Shown: positions 25,505 to 38,406, numbered from the stretch's first letter. The stretch is 64,000 nucleotides of DNA from Limnoperna fortunei (GCA_944474755.1 OX104112.1:68434433-68498432), one strand, 5' to 3'. The notes: a model not told the origin generated them from the letters alone. Translations and numbers: made by a program.

Positions 25505-25999
25505 AACGTTTTAACAGATCTAGCCAAGGCTATCTTATGCCTTGCAAATAGAAAACTTAAACATTGTATCACTGAATTCATTAATGATAAAAATGTCACA
25601 ACCGAAATATCTAAAGAATAATTATCTGCTTGTATAGGGACTTAGCAAGTAATTATAATACTTTGTGTCACTTTTTGCACAAGCGTATGACGTGCTACAT
25701 GTAATTGTTTTATAAAATCCTTTATTAACTTGTACTGTACACTTTTAACAAAAAAAAAGTAATAAGTTTCGATATTTATGCATGAATAATAACAACCAAA
25801 TTATTAGTAAACATTTATTCACTGGGTACTAGATTAAAAGTTGGCCTTCCCCTTTAAGTACTAAAGCGACTATAAAATTCAAATAATAATATCCTACTCT
25901 TGCGAAACATTTGTTAAGGTTCGTTAACAAGAAATTTTGCATAGATTGCTTTTCAATTTATGTATGTCTAAAAACTGAAGTCAAACAGTTTGTTAAGTT
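25505..25999. other. Unit 3 intergenic segment matching 17095-17400
   Basis: Diverged copy of unit 2 sequence (GATCTAGC, CTATCTTATGCCTTG, CTTTGTGTCA). No gene is seen. The traces of A-type repeats present at 17670-17900 are not found here. Confidence 0.45.
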
Positions 26000-26155
26000 T
26001 GTTGTGGTTAACCGCAGTTTGTAGCAATGTTAAGCTATAGAAAGACTTCTACTTATTTTGAGAGAAGAAGCCAGAATACCTGTGAAAACCAACGACATTT
26101 GGCTGGCAAACTGGTAATACAAAGTTGGAGTCGATAACACTTTGCTCAAAGCCTT
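26000..26155 (-). mobile_element. SINE copy 1, reverse orientation
   Basis: The complement carries the body of the same SINE seen at 52188-52445. Recognisable pieces are AAGCCAGAATACCTGTGAAA and AAAGTTGGAGTCG (complement of CGACTCCAA...). It is strongly decayed. It lies downstream of B2 at the same relative place as the copy at 40972-41120 behind B3, so it predates that duplication. Confidence 0.6.
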
Positions 26156-26394
26156 AGAGGTAATACTTACTAAATAATTCAGCCAGCAATTTAAATGAAA
26201 ACATCAAATTAAATTGGATTTTTTAAATTTTCGATGTTATTTTAAAGTTCACAATCAGCTGATATTAGTTTGACTGTTACAGATTTAGTTGTTAAAATAT
26301 TTACAGTTTTTTAAGTTAAGAGAACGCATTATTTGAAGTGTTTGTTAGTGTCATTTTCTAGATGATAACATATGTCCTTAAGGCTGTACAGGGG

Positions 26395-28203
26395 TTACCT
26401 CTGCCACGCCTTCTGTATTGACATCAGCATATTGGTTGCTATTGCTATGAGAACCAAAGGAAGATCCATAGCTATGAGAGCTGGAACTTGATCCGTAGCT
26501 GTTATGGTGAGAATTCGATCCATGGCTGCTATGCTGGGAACCCGATCCATGACCATGATGATTGTAATTGTGTCCATGTCCGCCGTAGCCATTATTACAC
26601 TATAGCTATGAGAGCTGGAACTTGATCCGTAGCTGTTATGGTGAGAATTCGATCCATGGCTGCTATGGTGGGAACCCGATCCATGACCATTATAATTGTA
26701 ATTGTGTCCATGTCCACCGTAGCCATGATTGCTATTGCTATGAGAACCATAGCTTTGAGCCTCAGAATCTGATCCGTAGCTGTTATGGCCAGAATTTGAT
26801 CCATAGCTGTTAGAGTCAAAATCAGATACATGACCATGTCCTTTGTAGCCATTATTCCTTCTATGGCCATCATGGCCATGATTCCGTCCATGGCCGCCGT
26901 GACCCTGATTCAATCCATGGCCGCCGTGGCCATAATTCCATTCATGTCTGCCGTAGCCAAGATTCCATCCATGGCTACCGTGGCCATGATTCCATCCATG
27001 GCTGCCTTGACCATAATTCAATCCATGTCCACCGTGGCCATGGTTCGATCCATGTCCGCCATGAACATTATTCAACCTATATACACGGTATTTGGCGCCT
27101 GTAAGTTGACCGACATCCTTTCCTGGAACACAAATAAACATCAAATAACTGAAAAAAGACAAAAAGATTGATTGGTTCAATGTTTGCGTAAAGTGCTGCA
27201 AGCCATATTTTAGCTATATTCCGGGCGATGACAAATTAACCTAAAATGAAACGTGGAAAAGGATGGAAATTGTTTTACTGCCCCTGGAACCCGTTGCATT
27301 AATGCAGCATTAATTACAGACACAACAATTAACCTTGTGCAGCGGTTAAATGACCCTACTCTTTTTGAAATCTACAAAATGGCCATTTTTGTCTAGTGAA
27401 TATTGTTATATCTTAAAACGTTACTTTTTGTTCTACTGCCAGTATGGTCCAGAAGAAAATATAATAACAATATAAACAAACTAGACTAAATAAACTAAAG
27501 AATGATGTTTAATTATGCATTATAGTTTTGTAAAATACGCACCCCAAAAAATTAAATGTGTGAAATAATACCTAACAAAATCATATTTAATACTTAAGTA
27601 GCTGTGGTTAATGGTTGCTCCATTGACTTCATTTATATAAATCTTAACTTATGCCGAAACAACATAACATCAAAGACATTTTAAAATATAAAATGTTTAC
27701 ACCAATAAACAGTACTGTTCAAACACTATAAAACTGTGTATTATTATTTTATAGCTCATATTCTTATAGCATCTTCATAACTTAAATAGAATGGTCAACT
27801 ATTACTTACCACAATATCGAACTATTACTCCTACAACTGCGTCATTCAACAATACAACGAGAACCTAAGAAAACAATTTTCAAAGTGTTAATTTCATTTT
27901 AAGTTTTTATTGTACAACTTTAAACATACTTTGCACTGTTTGTTGTTGATAAAACAGAAGTGATTGTAAGTTGTTCTCTAATATAGAATTATAACACTAG
28001 TGAAAATGCAGAATATTTAATTAGCAACTCTTCATTACCAATCACACTGAAGAAACAAAAGCAAAATATTTCGATCTGCACTACCAACACATTTGTATTA
28101 AACATCTCTGAAATAGAATAGTCTTTAACTATTGCAAACATATTTATTAATTTTAAATTACTAAACTTACGCATATTGCAACGCAAATAATGGCCATTTT
28201 CAT
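26395..28203 (-). CDS. Gene B2: secreted Gly/His-rich repeat protein, frameshifted tail
   Basis: Exons on the - strand are 28203-28171 (MKMAIICVAIC), 27864-27810 (VLVVLLNDAVVG to the phase 1 end) and 27122-26395. They give 816 nt and 271 residues. A leader exon part starts at 28225 after TTTCCAG. After the signal peptide come about eight 9-residue repeats of the form xNHGHGGHG, then SYGSNSGHNSYGSDSE-like Tyr/Ser repeats and a second His/Gly/Asn block. Around 26590-26603 the frame slips relative to B3. The open frame then reads an unrelated Met/Thr/Ile-rich tail to 26395. The frame that continues the family ends with QYADVNTEG and TPVQP at 26378. This may be a real mutation in a repeat, an assembly error, or pseudogenisation. 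Histidine clusters suggest metal binding or pH response (inference). Confidence 0.65.
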
Positions 28204-28480
28204 TTTTCGGCTTTAATCTTTTAATCTGGAAAGGGATTATATTTTTAACTTTTAAAGTAATTAAAATAATGAATGAACATATATGCATACATATGTTTAA
28301 TCTCGGAAATTTAAGTACTTTTAAAGCATTAAACACAGTCACACAGTTTGTTATAAATTTAGCGCCATTTTACAAAATATTTTGTTCATTGAATACACAT
28401 GAAAATATACTTTTTTCATATATTTTTACGTAATATTGTTTATCATTGATGAAGAAGCCATATTGATTATTTTTGTTTGA

Positions 28481-28680
28481 GTGATGTTTATGCCACTTTA
28501 AGCAACTTTTTAGCTATATTATGGCGTCTAGTTTTTACTGGAAAATGAAGCCAGACTACACGGAGAAAACCAATAACCTTCGGTATAAAAACTGGACATT
28601 CTTCTCATATAAAATTGGAGTCGGGCGTAAAAGCAGACAGTGAGACTCAAGCCCGCTGTTGAGGACCCAAAACGATAGTA
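28481..28680 (-). mobile_element. SINE copy 2, reverse orientation
   Basis: The complement shows the SINE tail and body: GCCACTTTAAGCAA, TTAGCTATATTATGGCGTC, GAAGCCAGACTACACGGAGA, ACCTTCGGTATAAAAACTGG. The 5' tRNA-like part with GACTCAAGCCCGC (B box complement) follows. It lies in the first intron of B2. Confidence 0.7.
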
Positions 28681-29332
28681 ACTGATAAGTATACAACTAG
28701 CCTAAATGGTAAAAATAATTAAGTTAAAAAACATTAAGGTAAACGAACTGTATTTAAAAAATATTCAGGAGAAAAAAATTAATAAAGAATAATTGGAGAA
28801 ATGTGGTTGACCAATACAATCGAACAAAAAGTGCCAAAATAAAAATGTTTAAAAGTCCATTGAATATGAGCCTCCTTTCTATAAATAAACCAACTAGATC
28901 ATTAACATGCAAGAAACGAGGCGCTTTCTAAACTATGTGACCCCCTTAGTCCCACGACCGACAATTTTCCTTTATAACTTGTATAGCATTCATATCCAGT
29001 CAATCCCCTCTATGGAATTCTTTGTGCACCTCTATAGGTTGAGTATTGAGAAACAACATGGTGTCAATAGGGTAATTTAACATTTGTTAGAAGCTGTAGG
29101 AGTAATGTATTCCATACTCTGATGTGTGGAGAAGTACGAAAAAAGTATTGAATCAGTTTTAATGTTCATTTATTTGTATATTTAAGAATGACAAAAGTCG
29201 TTATATATTATAAATGTGCTACACTATCTATTTGTGTTCTTCAAAGTTACACTACCAAAGGAAAACTAAGAATATCAATAATATAAGAAGATTATTGGTA
29301 AGGTACGTTATCAGAATGTAGAATTGACTTAC

Positions 29333-29400
29333 CTCCAGGATAGATCCGATTTTCGAATAAAATTGACAGTACACTTTCTTGATATTTATAAACGGTGTAA
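29333..29400 (-). promoter_or_regulatory. Predicted non-coding exon 1 of B2
   Basis: On the - strand the exon end CCTGGAG precedes donor GTAAGTCAA at 29332, the same as in B1 and B3. Upstream TTTATAAATATC (about 29392-29381) may be the TATA region. The exact transcription start is not visible. Confidence 0.4.
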
Positions 29401-29754
29401 CAGATGTACTATTTAATTATGATAAAGGTTTTAGAAAAAGGTTTTAATATCGCATTACATATCTTTGTTTTTGCTGTAGTATTTTATACTGAAGTATAAA
29501 TTTTCCTTATTTTTAAAAAGTTTATCTAGTCCCTTTTGTTTTAAGTATATTAAATTTTTTATCGACAAAACCTTGTAATTTAAATTATTCGGTTGCTGCT
29601 GTTTTCAAATATTACCACCAATCAAAGTTTTTATTTCCGAGTTTCTTTATGGATCATTTTCTGGCTATTAATACGCCGTATCAGTTGCATCAACATTCCT
29701 CTATTGTATGTTGGTTAGTATTGGTAAAAGACAAATAGCAAAAGAAACCGTCAA

Positions 29755-30420
29755 AACAACTTAAGCTTAAAGTCAAGGGACGATTACAAATCCGGATTGA
29801 GACAAACATATACAACATAAAAGAAATTAATAAGAAACCAGAAACCTACTTACTGAAATAAGAATCATGGGTAAACTTCGGGTCAATAAATTGTTTATTG
29901 TTACTTCTATTGCAAAAATGATTCTATAAGAAATGGAAAATTGAGGGGGAAAGTCAATAAAATTACTTCAACTAAACGCATGGATGAAATTTAAATGTTA
30001 ATGGCTTCGGATTTAGTCTACGACATGAATCAAATTTATACTCCTACATATACGGATTAAATTTCAAGCCCTTTCTCACTATCATTTATGTATCAAATGT
30101 GCAATCTCACAGCTCTGGATCGACTTTTAACATCATGGATTAACATTCATATATGACAGCTTTAAATGAAGCTACGGCTTTCAATCATAAATAAGATTCC
30201 GGCTGTTAGACCTACAGTTGTGATTCAGATTCAGATTTCAGCTCTCAGATCTATAAAGGGAGAACTCAATTATGCCCTCACAACAACTAGATGCTTCTAG
30301 CTGTGTCGAATAAACTTTTATATTTCGCAATGATGTTTTCTTGTTTATATTAATTTTTGTTACTTTTTCTTTGCGATGAAAAGGATACAAAATATTGTAC
30401 ATAAATGGAATCAAATACAT
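29755..30420 (+). pseudogene. Unit 4 head and relic of an A-type gene 3' end
   Basis: The short head block AAGTCAAGGGACGATTACAA (29772-29791) starts a fourth unit. Then 29995-30260 holds scrambled A-repeat traces, such as GACATGAATCAAATTTATAC and GATTCAGATTCAGATTTCAGCTCTCAG just before where the gene A stop would lie. Frames are closed. The A 5' exons are absent, so most of the gene was deleted. The nearby AATAAA at 30309 resembles the 3' end of gene A. Confidence 0.55.
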
Positions 30421-31698
30421 ACCTTTTCAAATTGACTGTGTAGATGTCGTACAATTAGCAAATTAACAAAATATAATGTGACGACTTATAAGTATCACAT
30501 TGTTATATGATCGTTCTTAAATACATATCTTTGTAATAAAAAAATTATATCTTCGAATTGTATTCACTTTATTGACGAATACTGTAAAACAATACTAGTA
30601 CATCAAAATTAACCAAACGCGAACCTTACAATTCGTTTAATTACTAAAAGACAACTAATCAATTAAAAAATTAGAAAAAAATAACTACATATGACAGAAA
30701 GTACAAAATAAACTAGTGCATAAACGACTGACTATTACTCTAATGTAATATATGAATATTAGTATAAAATATGCACTAGGCTCAATTTGCGATTTAGCTA
30801 AGCTCAGTTTTTAATTTTAACAAGAGTCTAAACGAAATATGCTTGGGCAACATAAAATTAAGTATAAAGAACAAAATAATGCTTTATGGACTCATTCTTA
30901 TGTGTAAATCAGTAGCTTTTAGTTATGATAGATGATACTTATATCAATCTAGTCGGACATATCCCGATTAGTGTGTCGGTATTGACGAAATTGAGTTAGG
31001 TATCACACGAGGCTTATATCCAATCCACTTCAGAGATAAGTTTTTTATTCGAGGCAACCTCAAAGAGGTATTTTGTGTTATAGCTTAGAGAATGTATATC
31101 GCAATAATTAATACTTGGCAAACGGATAGGTGGTCATTCCTGATGTTTTAATGTCAGACAGTTTAACAAGTCGTTGAGCTAGATCAATGCTGGAAGCAAA
31201 TCCGAGCTTCATACATACATGTAAATATCAAAACAACTTCTCGATGGACGTGTTCATTTGTTGTATTATCATGGCATTTTATTTTGTATAAAATATACAT
31301 AAGCGTTTCATAACAAGAAAAATAAGATTTTAAAATGTGATCGTAAAACTAGAAATAAAACAATCTCCTTCTTTCTTAAAAATATTTGACAATAATCATT
31401 ATACACAAACAAAAATAACATAATGGACATCATATATGAAATGGAAACAGCAGTAATGAAATTGTTAAGGCAACTACCATGGTGTTGTTTAAAGTATTAA
31501 TTGATGTGTTACAAACTAAAATCCCACTCTTAGTTTTAGTCCCCAGTTCCCATATATTAAAGCTTGTGTAGTTCTGCTTTGTATAATTCTACCGACGCCT
31601 TACGTGCAGTAACGACAACAATTTTTAAAATGTTACACTTGTTTTGCACTTAAAATGTATAAAAATAATTTGAAATAAATAGCATAACGTTTGTACTA
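30421..31698. other. Intergenic segment of unit 4
   Basis: Shared with about 38600-40430 (GTGTGTCGGTATTGACGAAA at 30971 matches 39292; GACAGTTTAACAAGT at 31157 matches 39465) and more weakly with about 10400-11790. No gene is seen. It ends at the inverted-repeat element. Confidence 0.5.
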
Positions 31699-32369
31699 CA
31701 GTCCCTGTAACGTATAAGTTAACGAGACGCACGATGCACGAACGATGTACGAACGATGAACGGACGATATACGAACGTTGTATTCACGATATACGAACGA
31801 TATGCGCACGATGCAGGAAACGATATACGATACGAAATACAATGGAAACGATGAGACGGCGTTTGTCGTTTTGATAGGTCGTTTCGTCTGTCGTATGGTA
31901 TATCGTTTCTCACACCGTCAATGCATAGTTAATGATTATTCTTGGCATAAATGGTTTATTTGTCAGTATTTTACATCAGTCTTGAAGGCATTTACTAGTT
32001 TTCCTAGATACATAATAATTTAAAATGTACTTAATTGATAACAATCATTTGTGTAAATTTTATCATTCTTATATAACGCTATGTATTTTGTTATGGAACT
32101 TCCTTTATCAATAACATAACTGTGACCTCTGCTTTAAATAAATTTAAAACATAACTTAAACCATATCTACATTTCTTAATAAAAGCGTTTACAGTCATAC
32201 GATTGAAAAAGCCGACAAAGTTAACCAATCCTGTCTATATGTTTTAACATGCGTATGCACCAATCATTTAATTCATATACACTCTAGATCTTAAACAAGA
32301 GCGTTTCTGCAGCAGAAACTATAAATTTCATCAAGTTCCTACCTTACTTAAATGTGCCAGTCATTTATA

Positions 32370-32510
32370 TAATAATATTGTGTTTAGCATTCACTATGCC
32401 AAAATAGTGGCCAAGGTTGAAGACATAGTGCACGACCCGAAGGGAAGTGCACTATGTCTTCAACCTTGGCCACTATTTTGGCATAGTGAATGCTAAACAC
32501 AACATTATTA
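32370..32510. repeat. Near-perfect palindrome, 64-bp arms
   Basis: The left arm 32370-32433 and right arm 32447-32510 are complementary apart from one position, around a 13-nt centre (GACCCGAAGGGAA). The arms contain CAAAATAGTGGCCAAGG and its complement. A related string, GCATAGTGCACGAAGCAC, lies at 32878-32895. Such a perfect foldback is either a very young insertion or is kept homogeneous by copying. No gene is involved. Confidence 0.9.
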
Positions 32511-35404
32511 TAATTATTATACTGACTGTCTTGACTTGGAAAATTTATAACAAGAAGAAAAAAATATGGCATTAATGGAACATTAAATGATACCGCCACG
32601 TTGTGATGTAAAGTATTCCTTACGAAATTTATTGGGATCGTCCTTCCCAAACCTGGACATTTTCAGGCTTTCACCGCCGCTTTGTTTTATTTATTTTTTT
32701 TCTGTAGACGTTATACGTTGATCGACTTCTTCCGTTGACTAGGATAAAAATACCTTATTTAAAGCGCAGCAGTGATCAATCATTGATTACAAGTTAACCC
32801 CGCCCATTCGCGTGAATTACAATTGATTGACGTCCAAATCAATAGTTTTCTTAGGCAGGTTGGAGAAACTATGAGGGCATAGTGCACGAAGCACAATTCG
32901 TTTAGAAATATATGTCAAAATAGTAAAATATTTCTATTAAAGGACATTCTTACAGAAAGTATAATAATAACAAATAGTACCATTGTTGCAGTTTTCTAAA
33001 AAATACTATCATTAAACTTTTTCTGTCGCTTTTTGTATACCTGAAAATTGCCTATTTTGTCCTGAGGGGAAATTGATTCAACATAAATCTTAGTTCCCTT
33101 TCATTAAATGCGTACTTTGTTAACATTCATAAGTCCCAAATATAATCTAAAATATTGCTTGGTGGACGTCAAGCAATCCATAAATCAATCAATCAAATAT
33201 TCAAATATTCAGCTATAATAGTATATTCTTAAAACTATATTTTTATTCAATCATTTTACTGACATCTCTTTCTAAAATTTAAAAAGATCGTTAGCTATAT
33301 TCACAGACGCGTTTTTATACAGTACTAAGTGTTAAACTACAAAATTGTTGTCATTATTTTGTTTTCAGATATATAATTATTTTTGTTTTCTTATCTACAT
33401 CTAATGATTGTCTATATGTATAAGGTGGTAAATAAGCAGCGGGATGTTACCAATCGTAAAGAATGACACATTTGTATATCTTGTGGTAATTTTGCGGGAT
33501 CATCAAAGACACAGATTCAGATTCATCCACTTTATAATGTAATTCATACATTTGCAGTTATAATTTTTAAGGAAGTGTCTTTTAACAAGACGTTCTTTCG
33601 TCCCTGTTGTTAATATCGGAAAACTGTAAGTAGCGTTGTGAAGGTTTATTTTTTATTTTTCGAAAGAATACTACACTAGCTTTAAATCGAACGTTTTAAA
33701 TCTTTACATAGGACGACAGAGAGGATCACCACCCTTGACAATTACCTGACAAACATGAATTCAAATTTGTTTTCACCGTACAATGCTACTCACAAAACAA
33801 TACGTAAGCATTTATAACATAGACGATTAAGTTAGATATCATCTTCGCTAATCAATCAACTTTAAAAAATGACAGCAATGTACTGTGATTTAAATGAGAC
33901 AAAAATTATTTTTTAAAAATTGTAATTAGCTCTTAATCAACAAAACCCAAGACGTATTGCCAAACAATTCCAATCGCCACAATGTCTTTTAACAGTTTAA
34001 TGTATTATTAATTTATTAATACACTTAAAGTTCAAAATATTTGCACTAAAGTTTACCGTGAGTTAATGTTTTTGATCATTTGAAAAATAATTTGATTTCT
34101 TGTTTGAAGTTATAAGCCACTTTCAGCACTTTTCAGCAAAGGGGGACGGGTCAAATATTTAATGGAGAATGAATCGCGAGATCCTGGTGGAAGCCCAAAA
34201 CTTTTCGGCAAGGAAAGAGGGATAAAGTCGAGCACACACTTTTTAGTTAGTTTAGTTAGTATTGAAATACTGCTTCACAGCTCTTTAATAATACAATGCA
34301 TTTTGTATCCCAAACATACCGTTTTTCTTTTATAAATTTCAATATATAATAAAATTTTAAAAATAAGCAAGAGACGCGTGAATCGTAATGCACTATAAAG
34401 TTAGTTGAAAATACGAAAACGTACGTTTATTGTAATGATTGTTACTATGAATAAAATTTGTTCGTTATTTTATGTATACTTGTTACTTACGTGGGGTACA
34501 AAGGTGCACTAGTAAGAACCGTTAATTGTTAATAAGTAAATTGCAATCATCACAGGTAATAGAAGATAACGTGTAACTTTGAAGTTATTTTATTACAGTG
34601 TAATTTTGATTAACTTGATTATCTTTTGGTAATTACTCTAATTTCGAAGTAGCGAAGTCATACGGGCAGCATCATTTTAGTTGATGAAAAGGTGGAGATA
34701 CGTGTATTTTTTTTAGATATATCGTAAACTATCTGTTAGTGAAGACAAAGAAAAACGTCTTTATGCCGGTATTTATATTTCATCGTTTTGATAAAATGTT
34801 CGTAGACACACGAGCAGTCATTTTCAAAGTTCGAATAAGTATATCAAGTTGTCGTTTAATTACAAACTAATAGGTACTTACGACAAAATCCTTATTTTTT
34901 TAACAAACAAATATACTAGTCCCGCTTGTTACATGCGTATGCAAAATCCGCGCTCCTAAATATATGTACTCATCCATTAGACAGCTCAAAATCAAATATT
35001 ACTTAGAAAAAAGGTGTTCAATTTGAAATAGGAGTGTCTCGTACATGCAATTATGCACAAACGCTACATTAATGTAACTCCTTTGAACATTGTTTTATCT
35101 CGGCGGAGCTACATTACTGTAGCTTTTGTACACAAGTGTAGCTGTTTTTGTATCTATACCATCTGGTATAACTATTTTATTCATAATTTATCAATGCATT
35201 TGTTTAATTTAACAAAACACGGTATCATATCTCCTGTTCAGTGTATTTGTTTATTACTTGTCATTTAAGAGCATATATAAACTACACATAAATGCACATG
35301 CTCTGTTCCCTAGCTGGAACAGTGTCGGTAAAACAGCTCATGAGGTGGTGTTCTTTTCTTATAAACCATATCGAATTTAAATAAAATTTGTTTGTATGTT
35401 CCGA

Positions 35405-35405
35405 T

Positions 35406-35468
<63 letters not shown>

Positions 35469-35470
35469 TT
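35405..35470. repeat. TTTA microsatellite
   Basis: Perfect tetranucleotide run of about 16 units inside the 4.19 kb element. The related fragment at 55140-55807 carries the complementary AAAT array at the matching place. Confidence 0.95.
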
Positions 35471-35889
35471 GTTACTTTTTAACTGACGACTAAATTTACA
35501 GTTTATATTATGTAAAAAAAATTCACATCCTGTTTAATGCAATATTGTATCAAAGTATAGGATTTTTTTTTACGTCAATGATTCATTAAGATATAAAAAA
35601 GAATATTAATGCACAGTTATAATCCTTAGAGAAGAAAGATGTTATTTAATGTTGCAGTTTATTAAACGTAAATAACGATGTTCATGTAAAATCAAATTGC
35701 TCAAGCACTATACGATGTACGCTAATACAACAGAAACATACGGCGAACGATAACACAAACGATAAACCATACGAGGTTCGATAAACCATACGATATATGC
35801 TAATATAAACGGAAAACCATCCGATGTACGAACGATTAACGCATAATGTAGGAACGATAAAATCGTTAACTTATACGTTCCAGGGACTG

Positions 35890-37154
35890 CAAATAGCTCT
35901 CTCGTTTGGGGGCTGTCAGGTCGTTAGGCAAAAAGACTGACTAAGGACAACATTGTTTTGAGAGTGCCACGCACTTTACACGACCCCTTTTCTAGATGTC
36001 AATAGAAGTAGGCTCTTTGTACCCGCTACGAAATGCTAATTTTTTCTCCCCTACCCATACCCTTTACTCTTTGAGTGATATTCGCATTTGGTCTACTCTT
36101 CCCAGATTGATTTATTGTTTGTAAGTTCGTTATCGTCCTTAATATAGGTGAAATAGTCGATGAACGTAAAGCAAACATCCAATCAATCACTAACGATTCC
36201 CTCAATTTTGCTCAGAAAATTTCAAGGAGTAGTTGCGTTTGGTTATGCCCAAATTTAGTTTGCAAAAACATACAACGGTCATAAAGAAAAAGTCACAAAC
36301 CTCATATCCTAGTTAAGTTCCCCGTGGCGACGATGATCTACCTTGGTAAGAAAAAATCAGTTAAAGATATAAGGGAATTCTTACAAAAATAAACTCTGAG
36401 GCTTTTGAGGTGTTAGAATAACTCTTGGTAGAACTAAGCTAAAACTCTGAGGGTACAAATTGCCTTAGAGAAGGGTTAGGTAACGAATGCTAAGGGATAG
36501 TGCTAGTGTAGCCGTAATTCGTTCGTATATGTAATTCCGCATCTTCAGTGGGTACCTATGACTGTCTTGATAGGAAATATCATACATATTTTATATCAAT
36601 ATTCACACTGGGTCACTGACACAAATAAACTTTTATATATTTCAGGAAGGCAGTTGTGTTGTCATCCTTAGATCAAACCATAAAGATCTAGCAGGTAGTG
36701 TCCAAATTAATTAACGAATTACGAATTTTATTGAGTAGATACTTAACATTTAAATTTTCTTTAAATACTCAACAGCTGAAAAACATTGTCCATTTCCAAT
36801 AATCTAACTCGGTATTTCCGCAAGTGACTGATTGTTGACGTCATAATTATATGTATTAATGACGTTGACTAAAAATAAATTATTCGGCAAACAAGTGACG
36901 ACACTAACAATTGTGAATTGCAAATATTATTTGACTACTTGTAAAAAATTGTTTTTGTTATTTCTTTTCATGATATTGAATTTAAAATATAAGAATTGTT
37001 TTCAATTGTTGGTAAGATTATTGGATATAGACAACTTTAGGTCGGTTTACGCTGTACTATTGGCGTGAACAAACCCCAACACGTCTATATCCAATAATAT
37101 AACAAGCAATTGAAAAGTGTTAGAATACAAGCTTTACAGGAAATTAAAAGTGTT
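35890..37154. other. Intergenic remainder of unit 4
   Basis: No B-type gene, promoter or signal-peptide exon is detected here, although the other complete units have one. The B gene of unit 4 appears to be deleted. A foldback lies at about 36997-37119: TTCAATTGTTGGTAAGATTA and TTGGATATAGAC face GTCTATATCCAATAATATAA and GCAATTGAA. Confidence 0.5.
36997..37119. repeat. Foldback element
   Basis: Arms of about 35 bp with three or four mismatches, centred near 37058. Left TTATTGGATATAGAC (37018-37032) pairs with GTCTATATCCAATAA (37083-37097). It is probably a small MITE. Confidence 0.7.
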
Positions 37155-37555
37155 GTTTTTTTTATAAAACATTGCCGAAGACAAAAGGGAAATTGCAAAT
37201 CCAGTTACAGACAAACATTTGCAACGCACAACAAAAAGCAAAAACACCAAAAACAGAAAGTGAGCGATCCGAACCCAATAAAAACCATTAGTGCACTAAG
37301 ATACCGGACGACTAAGCAGTACCTGCCTATAATTTACACCCATCTAGTTAAAAAGTTAAATCCAAGAGTAGGAAAGACTTAGTAAAAATGTTCGATCGTA
37401 TTTGAGAGATTGATTTACCTTAACAATAAATTAAATCATGGTAACGACCAAAGTATTTCTAAAGGGATAGCATCAACCTAGGTACGACATTCCTTTATGA
37501 GTATCTTAGTAATTAATAGTATTGATTGATCTAGAAAATATGGTCTAAAGTATTG
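37155..37555. repeat. Unit 5 head block
   Basis: Copy of the conserved block: AACAGAAAGTGAGCGATCCG, TTCGATCGTATTTGAGAGAT, AACCTAGGTACGACATTCC, TGATCTAGAAAATATGGTC, in the same order as the other copies. Confidence 0.7.
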
Positions 37556-37724
37556 TTCTTGATATCTGTATCAATAATTGTATAATTGATTGCATCAATG
37601 ATATTCATGGCAGAACTGGAATGTCACACAAAGACTAATAATCTGTTAGTTCTTGTGCAATGCTGATACTTTGTGTCATTTCTAACAAGCATAAGACGTG
37701 CTAATGCTCATTCAAATTAATTCT

Positions 37725-38406
37725 CGCACAGCCATGGATCAGGATTAAGATTTCATCATAATAGATTGAAAAAGATTCCGACAGTAACAGTTATTAAACG
37801 TTGAAATATTAGATTCGAGCTCAAAAAATCATGGAAGGAGCCACTATACAGACCCATACAATAACTAGATACTTATAGTTCTGGCGACTAAACCCTTCTA
37901 ATTGTCACTTATGCTTACGTTACATTTTCCTTGCGGTACAAAGTAAAAGTAATAATATTGTACATGAATAAAATCCAATTAAATTGACTGGGCGATTTTT
38001 TATAATTGTTAAATATACTTTACCTAATAAGGATCAAATTAATCTATGATCGATGTTAACATACATATATTAGAAAGCAATGGTTTTGTTTACGCGTTAG
38101 GGGTCATTTTGGTCAAGGTTTCACTTTTGTATCTCTTACGTATAAATACAACATAATATCAAAATTTAGAAGATAGCCTTAATTTTTGATATTGTAAAGT
38201 TTTTCAAGGTTAATGGCAATGATGACCAACAGTGAAAGTGCCATATCGGTATATGTTGTTGTCACTGGAATATCGCTGTTTACAATATATTTCATTTAAC
38301 CAGGGAAGATAGCTCGCAAAAAGGATTCAATCAAAATAAATGACACTCTAAGACCATAACAAGATCTACATTTTGATTCAGGTTTTAGTTCTCAGTATTA
38401 TGGTTA
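37725..38406 (+). pseudogene. Relics of A-type gene 3' ends (unit 5)
   Basis: 37725-37880 holds eroded repeat traces (CCATGGATCAGGATTAAG, CCGACAGTAACAGTTAT). A second short piece at 38369-38406 still reads in frame TTT GAT TCA GGT to TAT TAT GGT TAA, giving FDSGFSSQYYG and stop, close to the SDFSPKYYG end of gene A. Between them lies unrelated sequence with GGCAATGATGACCAACAGTG at 38216, nearly repeated at 38489. No 5' exons are seen. Confidence 0.5.

Larger units (their letters stand above)
31699..35889. mobile_element. 4.19 kb element with 27-bp terminal inverted repeats
   Basis: The left end 31699-31725 begins CAGTCCCTGTAACGTATAAG. The right end 35863-35889 is its complement with one mismatch in 27. 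A TA precedes the left end and CA follows the right end. The CAGT terminus with a TA-like target resembles Tc1/mariner-type elements, but this is weak. Just inside both ends lie arrays of diverged ACGAT-type motifs (31726-31850 and 35700-35860). The interior holds a large palindrome and a TTTA microsatellite. No transposase-like frame is seen, so it is non-autonomous or heavily degraded. The flanking ACATAACGTTTGTA matches unit 1 at 11750, showing that it inserted into duplicated DNA. Confidence 0.75.

Noticed and set aside
25233..25599. Open frames with His-Thr-Tyr-Ile or Met-Tyr-Val-Cys repeats
   Set aside because: They are translations of the TATG microsatellite and are open only because of the 4-bp period.
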